The notes: generated from the sequence alone by a model not told the origin. 64,000 nt of DNA from Xanthomonas sp. DAR 80977 (GCF_041240605.1 NZ_CP162487.1:372001-436000); one strand, 5' to 3'. Shown: positions 42,089-52,414, numbered from the stretch's first letter. Made by a program: numbers and translations.

Positions 42089-43612
42089 ATGCGCCCTGGA
42101 ACACTGTTGGTGCTCGCCCTGCTGTCGCAGACCCTGATCGTCCCCGCGGGGTTCGCACAGTCCACGCTCACCCGCGACAACGGTGCGCCGGTCGGCGACA
42201 ACCAGAACTCGCAGACCGCCGGCGCCACCGGCCCGACCCTGCTGCAGGACGTGCAGCTGATCCAGAAGCTGCAGCGCTTCGACCGCGAGCGCATTCCCGA
42301 GCGCGTGGTGCATGCGCGCGGCACCGGCGTGCACGGCGAATTCACCGCCAGCGCCGACATCTCCGACCTGACCAAGGCCAAGGTGTTCACCGTCGGCGAG
42401 AAGACCCCGGTGTTCGTGCGCTTCTCCTCGGTGGTGCATGGCAACCACTCGCCGGAGACGCTGCGCGACCCGCACGGCTTCGCCACCAAGTTCTATACCA
42501 GCGAAGGCAACTGGGACCTGGTCGGCAACAACTTCCCCACCTTCTTCATCCGCGATGCGATCAAGTTCCCGGACATGGTGCATGCGTTCAAGCCGGATCC
42601 GCGCACCAACCTGGACGACGATTCGCGCCGCTTCGACTTCTTCTCGCACGTGCCCGAAGCCACCCGCACGCTGACCTTGCTGTACTCCAACGAAGGCACG
42701 CCGGCCGGCTACCGCTTCATGGACGGCAACGGCGTGCACGCCTACAAGCTGGTCAACGCGCAGGGCGAGGTGCACTACGTCAAGTTCCACTGGAAGTCGC
42801 TGCAAGGCCTGAAGAACCTGGATCCGAAGCAGGTGGCGCAGGTGCAGGGCAAGGACTACAGCCACCTGACCAACGACCTGGTCGGCGCGATCAAGCAGGG
42901 CGACTATCCGAAGTGGGACCTGTACATCCAGGTGCTCAAGCCGGAAGACCTGGCCAAGTTCGACTTCGATCCGCTGGATGCGACCAAGATCTGGCCGGAC
43001 GTGCCCGAGCGCAAGATCGGGCAGATGGTGTTGAACAGGAACGTGGACAACTTCTTCCAGGAGACCGAGCAGGTGGCGATGGCGCCGGCCAACCTGGTGC
43101 CGGGCATCGAGCCGTCGGAAGACCGCCTGCTGCAGGGGCGCATCTTCTCCTATGCCGATACCCAGCTGTACCGCGTCGGCACCAACGGCCTGAGCCTGCC
43201 GGTGAACCGGCCGCGGGTGACGGTGAACAACGGCAACCAGGACGGGGCGATGAACTACGGCGCCACCACCAGCGGCGTCAACTACGAGCCGAGCCGGCTC
43301 AATCCGCGCCCGCAGGATCCGAACGCGCGCTACAGCCAGCTGCCGCTGTCGGGCACCACCCAGCAGGCCAAGATCGCCCGCGAGCAGAACTTCAAGCAGG
43401 CCGGCGAACTGTTCCGCAGCTACAGCAAGAAGGAGCAGCAGGACCTGATCCAGAGCTTCGGCGAATCGCTGGCCGGCACCGACGACGCCAGCAAGCACAT
43501 CATGCTGTCGTTCCTGTACAAGGCCGATCCGGCCTACGGCAGCGGCGTCGCCCGCGTCGCCAAGGGCGACCTGGCGCGGGTCAAGCAGCTGGCCGCGCAG
43601 TTGCGGGACTGA
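42089..43612 (+). CDS. katB: exported clade catalase, KatB-like
   Basis: A 507-residue haem catalase with a signal peptide (LVLALLSQTLIVPAGFAQ). Active-site residues: distal His in RVVHARGTGVHGEF, Asn in LVGNNFPTFFIRD, and proximal Tyr in RIFSYADTQLYR. It decomposes hydrogen peroxide, here in the periplasm. Followed after 67 bp by an ankyrin protein, as in the katB-ankB operon of Pseudomonas aeruginosa, where the ankyrin protein supports catalase activity. An OxyR-like site lies upstream. Confidence 0.94.
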   Translation: MRPGTLLVLALLSQTLIVPAGFAQSTLTRDNGAPVGDNQNSQTAGATGPTLLQDVQLIQKLQRFDRERIPERVVHARGTGVHGEFTASADISDLTKAKVFTVGEKTPVFVRFSSVVHGNHSPETLRDPHGFATKFYTSEGNWDLVGNNFPTFFIRDAIKFPDMVHAFKPDPRTNLDDDSRRFDFFSHVPEATRTLTLLYSNEGTPAGYRFMDGNGVHAYKLVNAQGEVHYVKFHWKSLQGLKNLDPKQVAQVQGKDYSHLTNDLVGAIKQGDYPKWDLYIQVLKPEDLAKFDFDPLDATKIWPDVPERKIGQMVLNRNVDNFFQETEQVAMAPANLVPGIEPSEDRLLQGRIFSYADTQLYRVGTNGLSLPVNRPRVTVNNGNQDGAMNYGATTSGVNYEPSRLNPRPQDPNARYSQLPLSGTTQQAKIAREQNFKQAGELFRSYSKKEQQDLIQSFGESLAGTDDASKHIMLSFLYKADPAYGSGVARVAKGDLARVKQLAAQLRD

Positions 43613-43679
43613 CCGTCACTGCGCAGCGCGGCGGCGCCTCCCCCACGCCGCGCTGCGCCTTCCTTCCCGGAGACCGAAC

Positions 43680-44234
43680 ATGCGTCGTTTGCTTCTTCTC
43701 GCGCTGAGCCTGATGGCCGCCCCGGCCGCCATCGCCGCGCCCGCAGCCGTTCCGGCCGACCCGGCCAAGGTCCAGGCGCAACTGCGCGACTATTTCTTCG
43801 ATGCCGCGCGCGAAGGTCGCCAGGACATGCTGGCCGAGTTCATCCATGCCCACTACGACCTCAACACCCGCGACGACAAGGGCTATACCGCGTTGATCCT
43901 GGCCGCCTACCATGGCCAGCAGCCGGCGGTGGAGCAATTGCTGCGCGCAGGCGCCGATCCGTGCGCGCAGGACAAGCGCGGCAACACCGCGCTGATGGGC
44001 GCGATCTTCAAGGGCGAGCTGGCCATCGCCAAGCGGCTGATGCAGGCCGATTGCGCGCCCGACCAGCGCAACAACGCCGGGCAGACCGCGGCGATGTACG
44101 CGGCGCTGTTCCAGCGCACCGAGGTGCTGAAGGAGCTTGCCGCCAAGGGCGCCGATCTGCAGGCGAAGGATGCGCAGGGCAACGACGTGGCCAAGCTGCA
44201 GCGCGGCGAGTTCGCACAGGCGCCGCTGCACTGA
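43680..44234 (+). CDS. ankB: exported ankyrin-repeat protein (AnkB-like catalase partner)
   Basis: A 184-residue protein with a signal peptide (LLLLALSLMAAPAAIAA). About four ankyrin repeats: DYFFDAAREGRQDMLAEFI, NTRDDKGYTALILAAYHG, AQDKRGNTALMGAIFKGE and QRNNAGQTAAMYAALFQ. In Pseudomonas aeruginosa the equivalent gene is needed for full KatB activity. Gene order here suggests the same pairing in the periplasm. Confidence 0.88.
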   Translation: MRRLLLLALSLMAAPAAIAAPAAVPADPAKVQAQLRDYFFDAAREGRQDMLAEFIHAHYDLNTRDDKGYTALILAAYHGQQPAVEQLLRAGADPCAQDKRGNTALMGAIFKGELAIAKRLMQADCAPDQRNNAGQTAAMYAALFQRTEVLKELAAKGADLQAKDAQGNDVAKLQRGEFAQAPLH

Positions 44235-44315
44235 AGCGCATGCGGAAACCAGCGGTACGCGCAGGCATGGCCGTGCTCCGCGCGCGCAGCCGACCGTGCC
44301 GCCATGCGGGCTCGT

Positions 44316-45065
44316 TCAATGCGGCGGCCACAGCGCCGCGAAGATGCACGCGTTCATCGCCAGGTTGAAGCTGGCATGCGCGGCCATCGCCGGGAACAAC
44401 GAACCGCTGCGGTGCCGCAGCCACGCGAACAGCAGCGCCGTGCAGAACATCAGCCCGACCCACAGCGCAGCGGACAGCGGCAGCAGGCGGATGCCGGCCG
44501 CGGTCGCCAGCAGTCCGTGATGGCAAAGATGCACCAGGCCGAACAACAGCGCTTCGATACAGGTGCTGGCACGTAGCGAAAACCGCTCTTCCAGCGCGCG
44601 TTGCAGCAGGCCGCGGAAGAAGATCTCCTCGCCGATCGGGCTGAACAGCAGCGCGGGCACGGTGGCCACCAGAAACAGCTGCAGCGTGGTGAAACCCTGG
44701 TGGGGAATCGTGTCGCGGTAGTTGCGCGCGATGCTGACGAACCAGTTGTCCTCGCCGCTGCCGAAGGCGATGGCGCCGAGCGCGAAGCATGCAAGGGCGG
44801 CCAGCGTCCCCAACGCGATCGACGGCGCGAACCAGGCGGGCCGTATCGGCCGCACCAATCCGATCTGCTGGCGCCCTGCGCGGGAGAGCAGCAGCCACGG
44901 ACTCGCTGCCATGCACACGAAGCCGAGCGGCAGCAGCCAGCGCCAGTGCGCCGGCGCCAGCGTGCCTGCCGCACGCATGGCGGCGAAGACCAGCGCCAAT
45001 GCCACGGCAACAGGCAACCCGCGCGCGCTGCTGAACTTCCACGAGAGACGCGAGGTCAGGGACAT
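44316..45065 (-). CDS. CPBP-family intramembrane metalloprotease
   Basis: A 249-residue membrane protein with about eight helices. CPBP motifs: IGEEIFFRGLLQR (Glu-Glu, Arg), LVHLCHHG (His) and AHASFNLAMN (His, Asn). ATG 45065 starts a basic N-terminus before the first helix. Convergent with the ankyrin gene. The substrate is unknown; it is only distantly similar to the CPBP protein at 17838. Confidence 0.87.
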   Translation of the reverse strand: MSLTSRLSWKFSSARGLPVAVALALVFAAMRAAGTLAPAHWRWLLPLGFVCMAASPWLLLSRAGRQQIGLVRPIRPAWFAPSIALGTLAALACFALGAIAFGSGEDNWFVSIARNYRDTIPHQGFTTLQLFLVATVPALLFSPIGEEIFFRGLLQRALEERFSLRASTCIEALLFGLVHLCHHGLLATAAGIRLLPLSAALWVGLMFCTALLFAWLRHRSGSLFPAMAAHASFNLAMNACIFAALWPPH

Positions 45066-45292
45066 GGGCCGATCTCGCTCGCTCGATGTGGATGCGCTGG
45101 TGCGCGTAGCGCAGGCTACTGTGCGGGTGCTCGGCCGTGCAAGCGTGCGATTACTGGAGAGGCTGCAACAGACGCTCGGGAGCTTCAGTGGCCACAGACG
45201 CTACCGGCGGCGCTCATGGCAAGGAATGGCCGAGGCCACCCGGTGTCGTTTCCAAATGCGTCGCCAACGGCGGTTACACGCGACGACGATGG

Positions 45293-46519
45293 CTAGCGAG
45301 CGGGTTCCGCCGGCATCCAGCGCAGCGTCGCCGCCCAGAACAGCAGCGCCGCCGCGCTGGTCGCCGCTCCCAGCATGCACACGCCCGTCCATCCGGCATG
45401 CGCATAGGTGGCGGTGGCGGCGATCGCGCCCAGGCCGCTGCCCAGCGCGTAGAACAGCATGTAGCCGGCCACGCGCCGGCTGTGCGCCTGCGCGTCGCCG
45501 CGGAAGATCAGGCTCTGGTTGAGGACGTGGATGGCCTGGCCCGCCATGTCCAGCACGACGATGCCGAGGATCAGCGCCGACAGCCAGCGCATGCCCAGCG
45601 CCAGCGGCAACCACGAGGCCAGCAGCAACGCCAGCATCAGCCCGCTGCCGCGCTGCGCCCAGCCACGGTCCGCCCAGCGCCCGGCGCGCGCCGCGGCCAG
45701 GGCGCCGATCGCCCCGACCAGGCCGAACGCGCCGATCGTGGTGTGCGAGTACGCATGCGGCTGCGCGCTCAGCGGCAGCACCAGCGCGGTCCAGAACACC
45801 GAGAAACTGGCGAACATCGGCAGTGCGATGCCACCGCGGATCTGCAGCACGCGCTCGTGCGCCAGCATCTGCAGCATCGAGCGCAGCAGCGCGGCGTAGG
45901 CGGGCGGTCGCTGCGGCGCGGGCAGGGCCGGCAGCGCGCGCCGCAACCACAGCAGCAACGCCAGGGTCAGCGCCGCGGACAGCGCATAGACGCCGCGCCA
46001 GCCGGCCAGGTCGGCGATGGCGCCAGCCAGCACCCGTGCCAGCAACAGGCCGATCACCACGCCGGCCTGGGCCGCGCCGACCACCCGGCCGCGTTCGGCC
46101 GGGGCGGCGCTGGCCGCGGCGTAGGCGATCAGGCCCTGGGTCATCGCGGTGCCCAGCAGGCCCACGGCGAGCATGCCGGCCAGCAATGCCGGCAGCGTCG
46201 GTGCCGCGGCCACCGCCAGCAGCGCGGCCAGCAACGCGCCGGCTTGCCACAGCATCAGCGGGCGCCGCGCATGGCGGTCGCCCAGCGGCACCACCAGCAA
46301 CAGCGCCAGCGCGCATCCGGCCTGGGTCGCGGCGATCACGCCGCCGGCAGCGCCCTGGCCGATGCCGAATTCCGCCGCCAAGGCGTCCAGCAGCGGCTGC
46401 GCGAAGTAGACGTTGGCGACGCTGGCGCCGCTGGCGCAGGCGAGCAGCGCCACCTGCGCGCGGCGCAGCGCGGGTGGCTCGGGCTGGCGCTCGGGCAAGT
46501 TCTGTCTGGGTGTCCGCAT
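45293..46519 (-). CDS. MFS transporter
   Basis: A 408-residue, 12-helix transporter of the major facilitator superfamily, drug/arabinose efflux type, with VANVYFAQPLLDALA in helix 1 and the loop 2-3 motif PLGDRHARRPLM. ATG 46519 is preferred to a TTG at 46534 because the operator palindrome then lies in the promoter. Divergent from an HxlR-type regulator, which likely controls it. Substrate unknown. Confidence 0.89.
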   Translation of the reverse strand: MRTPRQNLPERQPEPPALRRAQVALLACASGASVANVYFAQPLLDALAAEFGIGQGAAGGVIAATQAGCALALLLVVPLGDRHARRPLMLWQAGALLAALLAVAAAPTLPALLAGMLAVGLLGTAMTQGLIAYAAASAAPAERGRVVGAAQAGVVIGLLLARVLAGAIADLAGWRGVYALSAALTLALLLWLRRALPALPAPQRPPAYAALLRSMLQMLAHERVLQIRGGIALPMFASFSVFWTALVLPLSAQPHAYSHTTIGAFGLVGAIGALAAARAGRWADRGWAQRGSGLMLALLLASWLPLALGMRWLSALILGIVVLDMAGQAIHVLNQSLIFRGDAQAHSRRVAGYMLFYALGSGLGAIAATATYAHAGWTGVCMLGAATSAAALLFWAATLRWMPAEPAR

Positions 46520-46523
46520 CGAA

Positions 46524-46546
46524 ACTGGTTTCAATTAAAAACCAGT
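46524..46546. promoter_or_regulatory. palindromic operator between MFS and HxlR genes
   Basis: ACTGGTTT and AAACCAGT form a perfect 8-bp inverted repeat around a 7-bp AT-rich centre, just upstream of the MFS start. A TAAAAT box for the regulator gene lies at 46569-46574. Probable HxlR binding site; inference. Confidence 0.55.
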
Positions 46547-46610
46547 AACAGACTGTCGTGTTTGGTTTTAAAATGCAACCGGATTCCGCATTCGGCGGTT
46601 GCGAGCGCAT

Positions 46611-47075
46611 ATGGCCAGACGCAGCAAGGAACACCCCCAGCCGTGCCCGGTGGCGCGTTCGGTGGACCTGATCGGCGAGCGCTGGGCGTTGCTGATCGTG
46701 CGCGACGCCTTCGACGGCGTCTGCCGGTTCGGCGATTTCCAGCGCAGCCTGGGCATGGCGCGCAACATCCTGGCCGATCGCCTGCGCCTGCTGGTCGAGG
46801 CGCGGATCCTGGCGCTGCGGCCGGCCGCCGACGGCAGCGCCTACCAGGAGTACGCGCTCACCGAGAAGGGCGAGCAGCTGTTCCCGCTGCTGCTGGCGTT
46901 GCGGCAATGGGGCGAGCGCCATCTGTTCGTGCCGGGCGAGGCGCATTCGCGCCTGCTCGATCGGCGCACCGGCAAGCCGGTGCCGGCGATGTTGCCGCGC
47001 GACGGCGCCGGGCGCGCGCTCAAGCCGCGGCAGACGGTGCTGCGCAAGGTCGACGCGCCTGCCGATGGCGCATGA
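46611..47075 (+). CDS. HxlR-family transcriptional regulator
   Basis: A 154-residue winged-helix protein. CPVARSVDLIGERWALLIVRD, with the conserved Cys, and FGDFQRSLGMARNILADRL are diagnostic of HxlR regulators, which often sense electrophiles or redox changes via that Cys. A GTG at 46599 is an alternative start. It faces the MFS exporter gene, its probable target. Confidence 0.9.
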   Translation: MARRSKEHPQPCPVARSVDLIGERWALLIVRDAFDGVCRFGDFQRSLGMARNILADRLRLLVEARILALRPAADGSAYQEYALTEKGEQLFPLLLALRQWGERHLFVPGEAHSRLLDRRTGKPVPAMLPRDGAGRALKPRQTVLRKVDAPADGA

Positions 47076-47348
47076 GCGCGGCGCCGGTGCCGTGCGCCGC
47101 GGTCGCCGTCCGCGTCGGGCCGCCAGGCGGGATTGCGCCATGAGGCGCGGCCGACATGGCGCCGGCACCCCAGGATCGGCGAAAATGCCGCTCGGCCGGT
47201 CCATCCCGGCCCCCTGCAACGCCTCTTGCGCTGCCGTTGTCCGTTCGCCGCAAGCGCCGGGCGCGCCGCAGCTTCGCTCACCGCCGTTTTGCGTCGGCTT
47301 CCTGCCGCGCGTGCGTCAGGCCTCGCCGCCGCCCATCCCGGATCTGCC

Positions 47349-48929
47349 TTGAACACCACCGCCTCGCCCCCTGCCACCGACGACCTGCCCCTGACCGAGC
47401 GCCTGCGCGTCGCCCTGGACCTGCTCGAAGCCATCGATGCCGACCGCAGCGTGCTCGATGCCTTGCCCGAGGCCGACCGCGTGCGCCTGCACCAGGTCGT
47501 CGCCAAGGTCTACCATCCCGAGCCCAAGGCGCGCCGGCAACTGCTCAAGCAGCAGGCGCGTGAACGCCACCAGGAAAAGGTGCGCAAGGCCGAGGCGCTG
47601 CTCGAGCAGACCGGCATCCGCGCGCTGCGGCGCAAGCCGGTGTTCAGCACGCCGAACTATTTCCCGCCGCATGCCGCCGGCCTGCACGATGCCAGCAATG
47701 CCGCGGTCGAAGCGCCCGAGGTGGCGCATTCGCCCGAACTGCGCCACTGCTACGTGTGCAAGCAGAAGTTCACCAGGCTGCACCATTTCTACGACCAGAT
47801 GTGCCCGGCCTGCGCCGAGCTGAACTACTTCAAGCGCACCGAGACCGCCGATCTGCGCGGCCGGGTGGCGCTGCTGACCGGCGGCCGGGTCAAGATCGGC
47901 TACCAGGCCGGGCTGAAGCTGCTGCGCGCCGGCGCCGAGCTGATCGTGACCACGCGCTTCCCGCGCGATTCGGCCGCGCGCTACGCGCAGGAACCGGATT
48001 TCGCCGAGTGGGGGCACCGCCTGCAGGTGTTCGGCCTGGACCTGCGCCACACGCCCAGCGTGGAGGCGTTCTGCAGCCAGTTGCTGGCCACGCGCGCGCG
48101 CCTGGACTTCATCGTCAACAACGCCTGCCAGACCGTGCGCCGGCCGCCGCAGTTCTACGCGCACATGATGGCCGGCGAGACCGCCGCGCTGCACGAACTA
48201 CCCGAGCACGTGCGCCGCCTGGTCGGCCACTACGAAGGCCTGCGCAGCCCGGAGCTGCTGCCGGCGGCGTCGGCGACCACGCTGGCGGCGGGCCAGGGCC
48301 ACGGCCTCAGCGGCGCCGACGGCCTGACCCGCGCCGCCGAGCTGTCGCAGGTGCCGCTGCTGGCCGACGAACTGCTCGGCCAGCAGCACCTGTTCCCGGA
48401 AGGGCGGCTGGACCAGGACCTGCAGCAGGTGGACCTGCGCGGGCGCAACTCCTGGCGCCTGCTGATGGCCGAAGTGCCGTCGGTGGAGTTGCTGGAGACG
48501 CAGCTGGTCAACGCCATCGCGCCGTTCATCATCAACGCGCGGCTCAAGCCGTTGATGCTGCGCACGCCCGAGCGCGACAAGCACATCGTCAACGTGTCGG
48601 CGATGGAGGGGCAGTTCTACCGCAACTTCAAGACCACCCGGCATCCGCACACCAACATGGCCAAGGCCGCGTTGAACATGATGACGCGGACCTCGGCCGC
48701 CGATTACCAGAACGACGGCATCCACATGAACAGCGTGGACACCGGCTGGGTCACCGACGAGGATCCGGCCGAGATCGCCGCGCGCAAGGTGCAGGAAGAG
48801 CGCTTCCATCCGCCGCTGGACATCGTCGACGGCGCCGCGCGCATCGTCGACCCGATCATCCACGGCTTCAACACCGGCGAGCACGTGTGGGGGCAGTTCC
48901 TGAAGGACTACGCGCCGACGGACTGGTGA
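47349..48929 (+). CDS. short-chain dehydrogenase with N-terminal zinc ribbon
   Basis: About 526 residues. N-terminal helical region (about 1-130), then four Cys arranged as CYVC ... CPAC (about 136-158) that look like a zinc ribbon, then an SDR Rossmann domain beginning VALLTGGRVKIGYQAGLKLL, with NNACQT and SAMEGQF and a C-terminal NMAKAALNM. The usual Tyr of the SDR YxxxK is not obvious; His-x-Thr-Asn-Met-Ala-Lys lies in its place. TTG 47349 is a guess: the frame is open from 47133 and no good ribosome site was seen. Function unknown; this is a conserved family. Confidence 0.75.
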   Translation: MNTTASPPATDDLPLTERLRVALDLLEAIDADRSVLDALPEADRVRLHQVVAKVYHPEPKARRQLLKQQARERHQEKVRKAEALLEQTGIRALRRKPVFSTPNYFPPHAAGLHDASNAAVEAPEVAHSPELRHCYVCKQKFTRLHHFYDQMCPACAELNYFKRTETADLRGRVALLTGGRVKIGYQAGLKLLRAGAELIVTTRFPRDSAARYAQEPDFAEWGHRLQVFGLDLRHTPSVEAFCSQLLATRARLDFIVNNACQTVRRPPQFYAHMMAGETAALHELPEHVRRLVGHYEGLRSPELLPAASATTLAAGQGHGLSGADGLTRAAELSQVPLLADELLGQQHLFPEGRLDQDLQQVDLRGRNSWRLLMAEVPSVELLETQLVNAIAPFIINARLKPLMLRTPERDKHIVNVSAMEGQFYRNFKTTRHPHTNMAKAALNMMTRTSAADYQNDGIHMNSVDTGWVTDEDPAEIAARKVQEERFHPPLDIVDGAARIVDPIIHGFNTGEHVWGQFLKDYAPTDW

Positions 48930-48977
48930 GGCGGCGTGGTGCCTCCTCGCCGGAGCGCGCTGGCACCCATGCGCGCG

Positions 48978-49289
48978 TCAGCCCTGCCGGCGCAGCCGCC
49001 TGGCCTTGAAGCGGGTCGCAAGCCAGGAACCCAGGCCAAGCCGGCCGACCAGCCAGCGCAGACCGAGGAACCACAGGCAGGCCGGCCATACCAGCAAGGC
49101 AATGGCGAGCGTCGACAGTCCGAGATCGAACGCCGTCATCGTGCCGGCTACGTAGCAATCCCCATGGGGCGGACAGCCCAGCTCGGCGTACAGGCGCTCG
49201 ATCCTGTCGGAGAGCGCCAGCGGAACATAGGCGAGCGCAAGCCACCACAAGGATTGGACGATCCGCTTGAGGATGCCCATGTTCGCCAT
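48978..49289 (-). CDS. small membrane protein of unknown function
   Basis: A 103-residue protein with two helices (SLWWLALAYVPLAL and LGLSTLAIALLVWPACLWFLG) and a basic C-terminal tail (ATRFKARRLRRQG). The start ATG at 49289 shares a base with the stop of the upstream gene (TGATG), so the two are coupled. No family recognised. Confidence 0.65.
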   Translation of the reverse strand: MANMGILKRIVQSLWWLALAYVPLALSDRIERLYAELGCPPHGDCYVAGTMTAFDLGLSTLAIALLVWPACLWFLGLRWLVGRLGLGSWLATRFKARRLRRQG

Positions 49290-49714
49290 CAACCGGATGG
49301 GGCCGAGCCGGCCGAGGAGTCGCCCTGGTCGCGTTCGCGGCCCCAGAATTCCACCATGATGGTCATCAAGGTCCACACGATCAGCGTGGGTTGCACCTTG
49401 TCGGGCAGCAGGTCGTGGCCTTTGAGCATGATGTCGATCATCTGCGGCATCGTCAGCGCCAGCAGCAGCGTGTAGATCGCGTACGCGACCCGGTGCCGGC
49501 TGCTGGAAATGAACAGGATGGAGATGACCGAGCTGGCGAGGATGGCCAGCACCACGCCGAAGCGCCAGCCGTCGAGCCGTTCCGTGCCGGTGAGGACCAG
49601 GCCCAGCACGGCGCCGAAGAAAGTGTTGATCCCGCTCAGATTCGCCTGGTATTCGCCAGCGGACATCCTCCCCAGGCCGAACTTGCCCAGCGCACCGACC
49701 ACTCTGTTTCGCAC
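49289..49714 (-). CDS. membrane protein of unknown function
   Basis: A 141-residue protein with four hydrophobic helices (FFGAVLGLVL, VVLAILASSVISILF, VAYAIYTLLLALTM, LIVWTLMTIMVEFWG). It overlaps the next gene by one base and is probably co-expressed with it. Function unknown. Confidence 0.68.
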   Translation of the reverse strand: MRNRVVGALGKFGLGRMSAGEYQANLSGINTFFGAVLGLVLTGTERLDGWRFGVVLAILASSVISILFISSSRHRVAYAIYTLLLALTMPQMIDIMLKGHDLLPDKVQPTLIVWTLMTIMVEFWGRERDQGDSSAGSAPSG

Positions 49715-50030
49715 AGACGCTCCCCCTTTCCCTTGGCTGCATCCCCGGCGCTCCTGCCGTTCGCTCGGCGGAGGGCCTCCCTGCGGCCAACTCTAGCAAC
49801 AATCGCGGCCGTGGCAGCGGGGCGGCGCGCAGGTCCGGCCAGGGCGCCGCGTCCGCGCTGTCGGGGACGAGCGCAGGGCGTCGGGTTCCCGCGCATGCCG
49901 AGATTGCCGGATGGCACGATGCCGCGACTCTGGATCCAGGGCGGCGCGTGGTGCGCGCACGCCGCCGGTCAGTGCGTCCGGCGCCGTCGCGGCGTGCACG
50001 ACGCAGACACGTCGTGACGCCTCCGCACGC
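49715..50030. other. intergenic region
   Basis: These 316 bp between two minus-strand genes hold no supported gene and no clear terminator or repeat. Confidence 0.5.
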
Positions 50031-52127
50031 CTACTTGCGCACGCTCTGCGTGTGCGACTTCAGCGCGTCCTCCAGGCCCGGCACCTGCGCCGCGCCGTCC
50101 GGCACGCTGAGGCTGGAACCGACCAGGTCCTGCTCGAACGGCTGGGTGCGTCCGCCCAGGCATTTGCCCAGGAACGCTTCGCTGACCGCGTTGAAGGCCT
50201 TGCTGTTCTCCGGCCGCGCGAAGCCGTGGCCCTCGTCGGGAAACAGCACGTAGGTCACCGGGATCTGCTTGGCCTTCAGCGCGTTGACGATCTGGTCGGC
50301 CTCGGCCTGCTTGACCCGCGGGTCGTTGGCGCCCTGGCCGATCAGCAGCGGCCTGGCGATGCGATCGGCGCGGCTCAGCGGCGAGCGTTCTTCCAGCAGT
50401 TTCTTGCCGGCCTCGGTGCGCGGATCGCCGATGCGCCTCGCCATCTGCTCGAAACCGGATTTCCAGTACGGCGGGATGGTGCTGAGCAAGGTGTTCAAGT
50501 TGGACGGACCGACGATGTCCACGCCGCACTTGAACGTGTCCGGCGTGAAGCTCAGCCCGACCAGCGTGGCGTAACCGCCGTAGCTGCCGCCCATGATCGC
50601 GACCTGGTCTTTGCGGGTGACGCCCTGCTGCACCGCCCACTGCACCGCATCGAGCAGGTCGTCGTGCATCTTGCCGGCCCACTCGCCGTCGCCGGCGTTG
50701 GTGAAGCGCTTACCGAAGCCGGTGGAGCCGCGGTAGTTGACCTGCAGCACCGCATAGCCGCGGTTGGCCAGCCACTGGTTGTAGCCGCTGTAGCCGTAGT
50801 CGTCGCGCGCCCACGGCCCGCCGTGCACGAACAGCACCAGCGGCACCGGCTTGTCGGCCTTGCCGTCGGCGTTGGCATCGGCCTCGCGCGGCAGGGTGAG
50901 GTAGCTGACCAGGGTCAGCCCGTCGCGCGAGCGGATCTCCTGCGGCCACTGCGGCACCAGCGGCTGCCCTTCCAGCGCCGGGCGCGCGGCGAACAGCTTG
51001 GTCAGCTTGCCGGCAGCGGACGGCACGCGGTCGTAGCGGTAGAACGTGGCCGGCGCATCGGCGGCGGAGTAGGCCACGATCCAGGTGCGGTCGTCCTGGG
51101 TGCGGGTCAGCACCGAGATCTCGCCCGGGCCGATCGCCTGCAGCTGCTTGATGTCCGCGGCGATGGCCGGGTCCAGCACCTTCCATTCCGGGCGCAGGTA
51201 ATTCGATTCCACCGCCTGCACCTCGCCGCTGCGCGGATCGGTCAGGGTGCCGCCCACGTCGGCGCGCGCATCCTCGAACAGCAGCTTGCGCGTGCCGCTG
51301 GCCACGTCCACCGCGTACAGCGCCGAGGTGTCGCGCTGGCGCGAATCGACGAAGTACAGCGTCTTGCCGTCGGCGGTGAAGCCGGACGGCGCGGTGGTCA
51401 GCGAATCCTCGAACGGGATCTCCTCGCGCTTCTGCCAGCCGCCCTTGCCGTCGGGCTGCAACAGGTCCTCGCCGCCGTCCTCGCGCGAACGCGTCGCCAG
51501 CCGCACCTGGTAGTCGTCGTCGGCCAGGTACTCGCCGATCTGATCGGTGTTCTTCTGCAGCAGGGTGCGCTTGCCGCCGACCAGGTCGACCCGGTACAGG
51601 TCGTGCCACTGCGCGTCGCGGTCGTTCATGCCGACCAGGATCGATTCCGGATGCGTGCGGCTGACCGCCACCACCCGCGCGCGGGTCCTGGGGAAGTCGC
51701 TGAGGTCGCGGCCGTTGCCGCCCTTGGCGACGTCGAGCGCGAACAGGTGGAAATCCTCGTCGCCGCCGCTGTCGCGCATGTACAGCAAGGTGTCGGGCAG
51801 GAACGACCAGAAATAGGAGCGGATGCCGCGGCCGCTGTCGTGGGTGACGGCGCGCGCCTTGTCGGGCGCGTCGGCCGGCGCGACCCAGACGTTGAGCACG
51901 CCGTCCACCGGCGCCAGCCAGCTCAGGGTCTTGCCGTCGGGGCTCAACTGCACGCTGCTGCGCTCGGGGTTGCCGAACAGCACGTCGCGCGGGATCAACG
52001 GCGGTGCCGCGGCGGCCGCTGCCGGCGTCTGCGCGGCCGGCGCGTCCTTGGCGGCGGGAGCGGCGGCCTGCTGCGAGCAGGCGGAGACGGCGAGGGCGAG
52101 ACTGGAGGCCAGGACGAGGCGGCGCAT
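50031..52127 (-). CDS. S9 family peptidase, acylaminoacyl/prolyl-oligopeptidase-like lipoprotein
   Basis: A 698-residue protein with a lipoprotein signal ([12 protein letters not shown]), an Ala-rich linker, a beta-propeller domain (about residues 50-410) and an alpha/beta hydrolase domain (about 430-690). Catalytic Ser in GGSYGGYA, Asp in GANDPRVK, His in DEGHGFA. It should digest short peptides at the outer membrane or in the periplasm. Distinct from the DPP-IV-like enzyme at 21548. Confidence 0.92.
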   Translation of the reverse strand: MRRLVLASSLALAVSACSQQAAAPAAKDAPAAQTPAAAAAAPPLIPRDVLFGNPERSSVQLSPDGKTLSWLAPVDGVLNVWVAPADAPDKARAVTHDSGRGIRSYFWSFLPDTLLYMRDSGGDEDFHLFALDVAKGGNGRDLSDFPRTRARVVAVSRTHPESILVGMNDRDAQWHDLYRVDLVGGKRTLLQKNTDQIGEYLADDDYQVRLATRSREDGGEDLLQPDGKGGWQKREEIPFEDSLTTAPSGFTADGKTLYFVDSRQRDTSALYAVDVASGTRKLLFEDARADVGGTLTDPRSGEVQAVESNYLRPEWKVLDPAIAADIKQLQAIGPGEISVLTRTQDDRTWIVAYSAADAPATFYRYDRVPSAAGKLTKLFAARPALEGQPLVPQWPQEIRSRDGLTLVSYLTLPREADANADGKADKPVPLVLFVHGGPWARDDYGYSGYNQWLANRGYAVLQVNYRGSTGFGKRFTNAGDGEWAGKMHDDLLDAVQWAVQQGVTRKDQVAIMGGSYGGYATLVGLSFTPDTFKCGVDIVGPSNLNTLLSTIPPYWKSGFEQMARRIGDPRTEAGKKLLEERSPLSRADRIARPLLIGQGANDPRVKQAEADQIVNALKAKQIPVTYVLFPDEGHGFARPENSKAFNAVSEAFLGKCLGGRTQPFEQDLVGSSLSVPDGAAQVPGLEDALKSHTQSVRK

Positions 52128-52414
52128 GCGTGCTCCGGGAGATCGGTGGGAAGGGGAGAGGTTGTTACTCTATAACATGTCCGCATTCCAGTGGCGGATG
52201 CCTCCCGCGCCAGTGCTGCGTCGTGGACGGGCGGGGCGGTTCAGTGTCGCTCGCCGGTGGCGCCGGCGGCTACGCCTTGCGCGCGCCACGGAGGCGTACG
52301 CGTCGGCGTGGCGAACCGCATGCGGCCATCGTGCCGGCGCGCGGCCGAGCTGGCGCTTGCGCTTTGCCGGCGGCAATGCAGAATCCGCCGTTACCCCAAG
52401 CGCAGAGCGACCCC

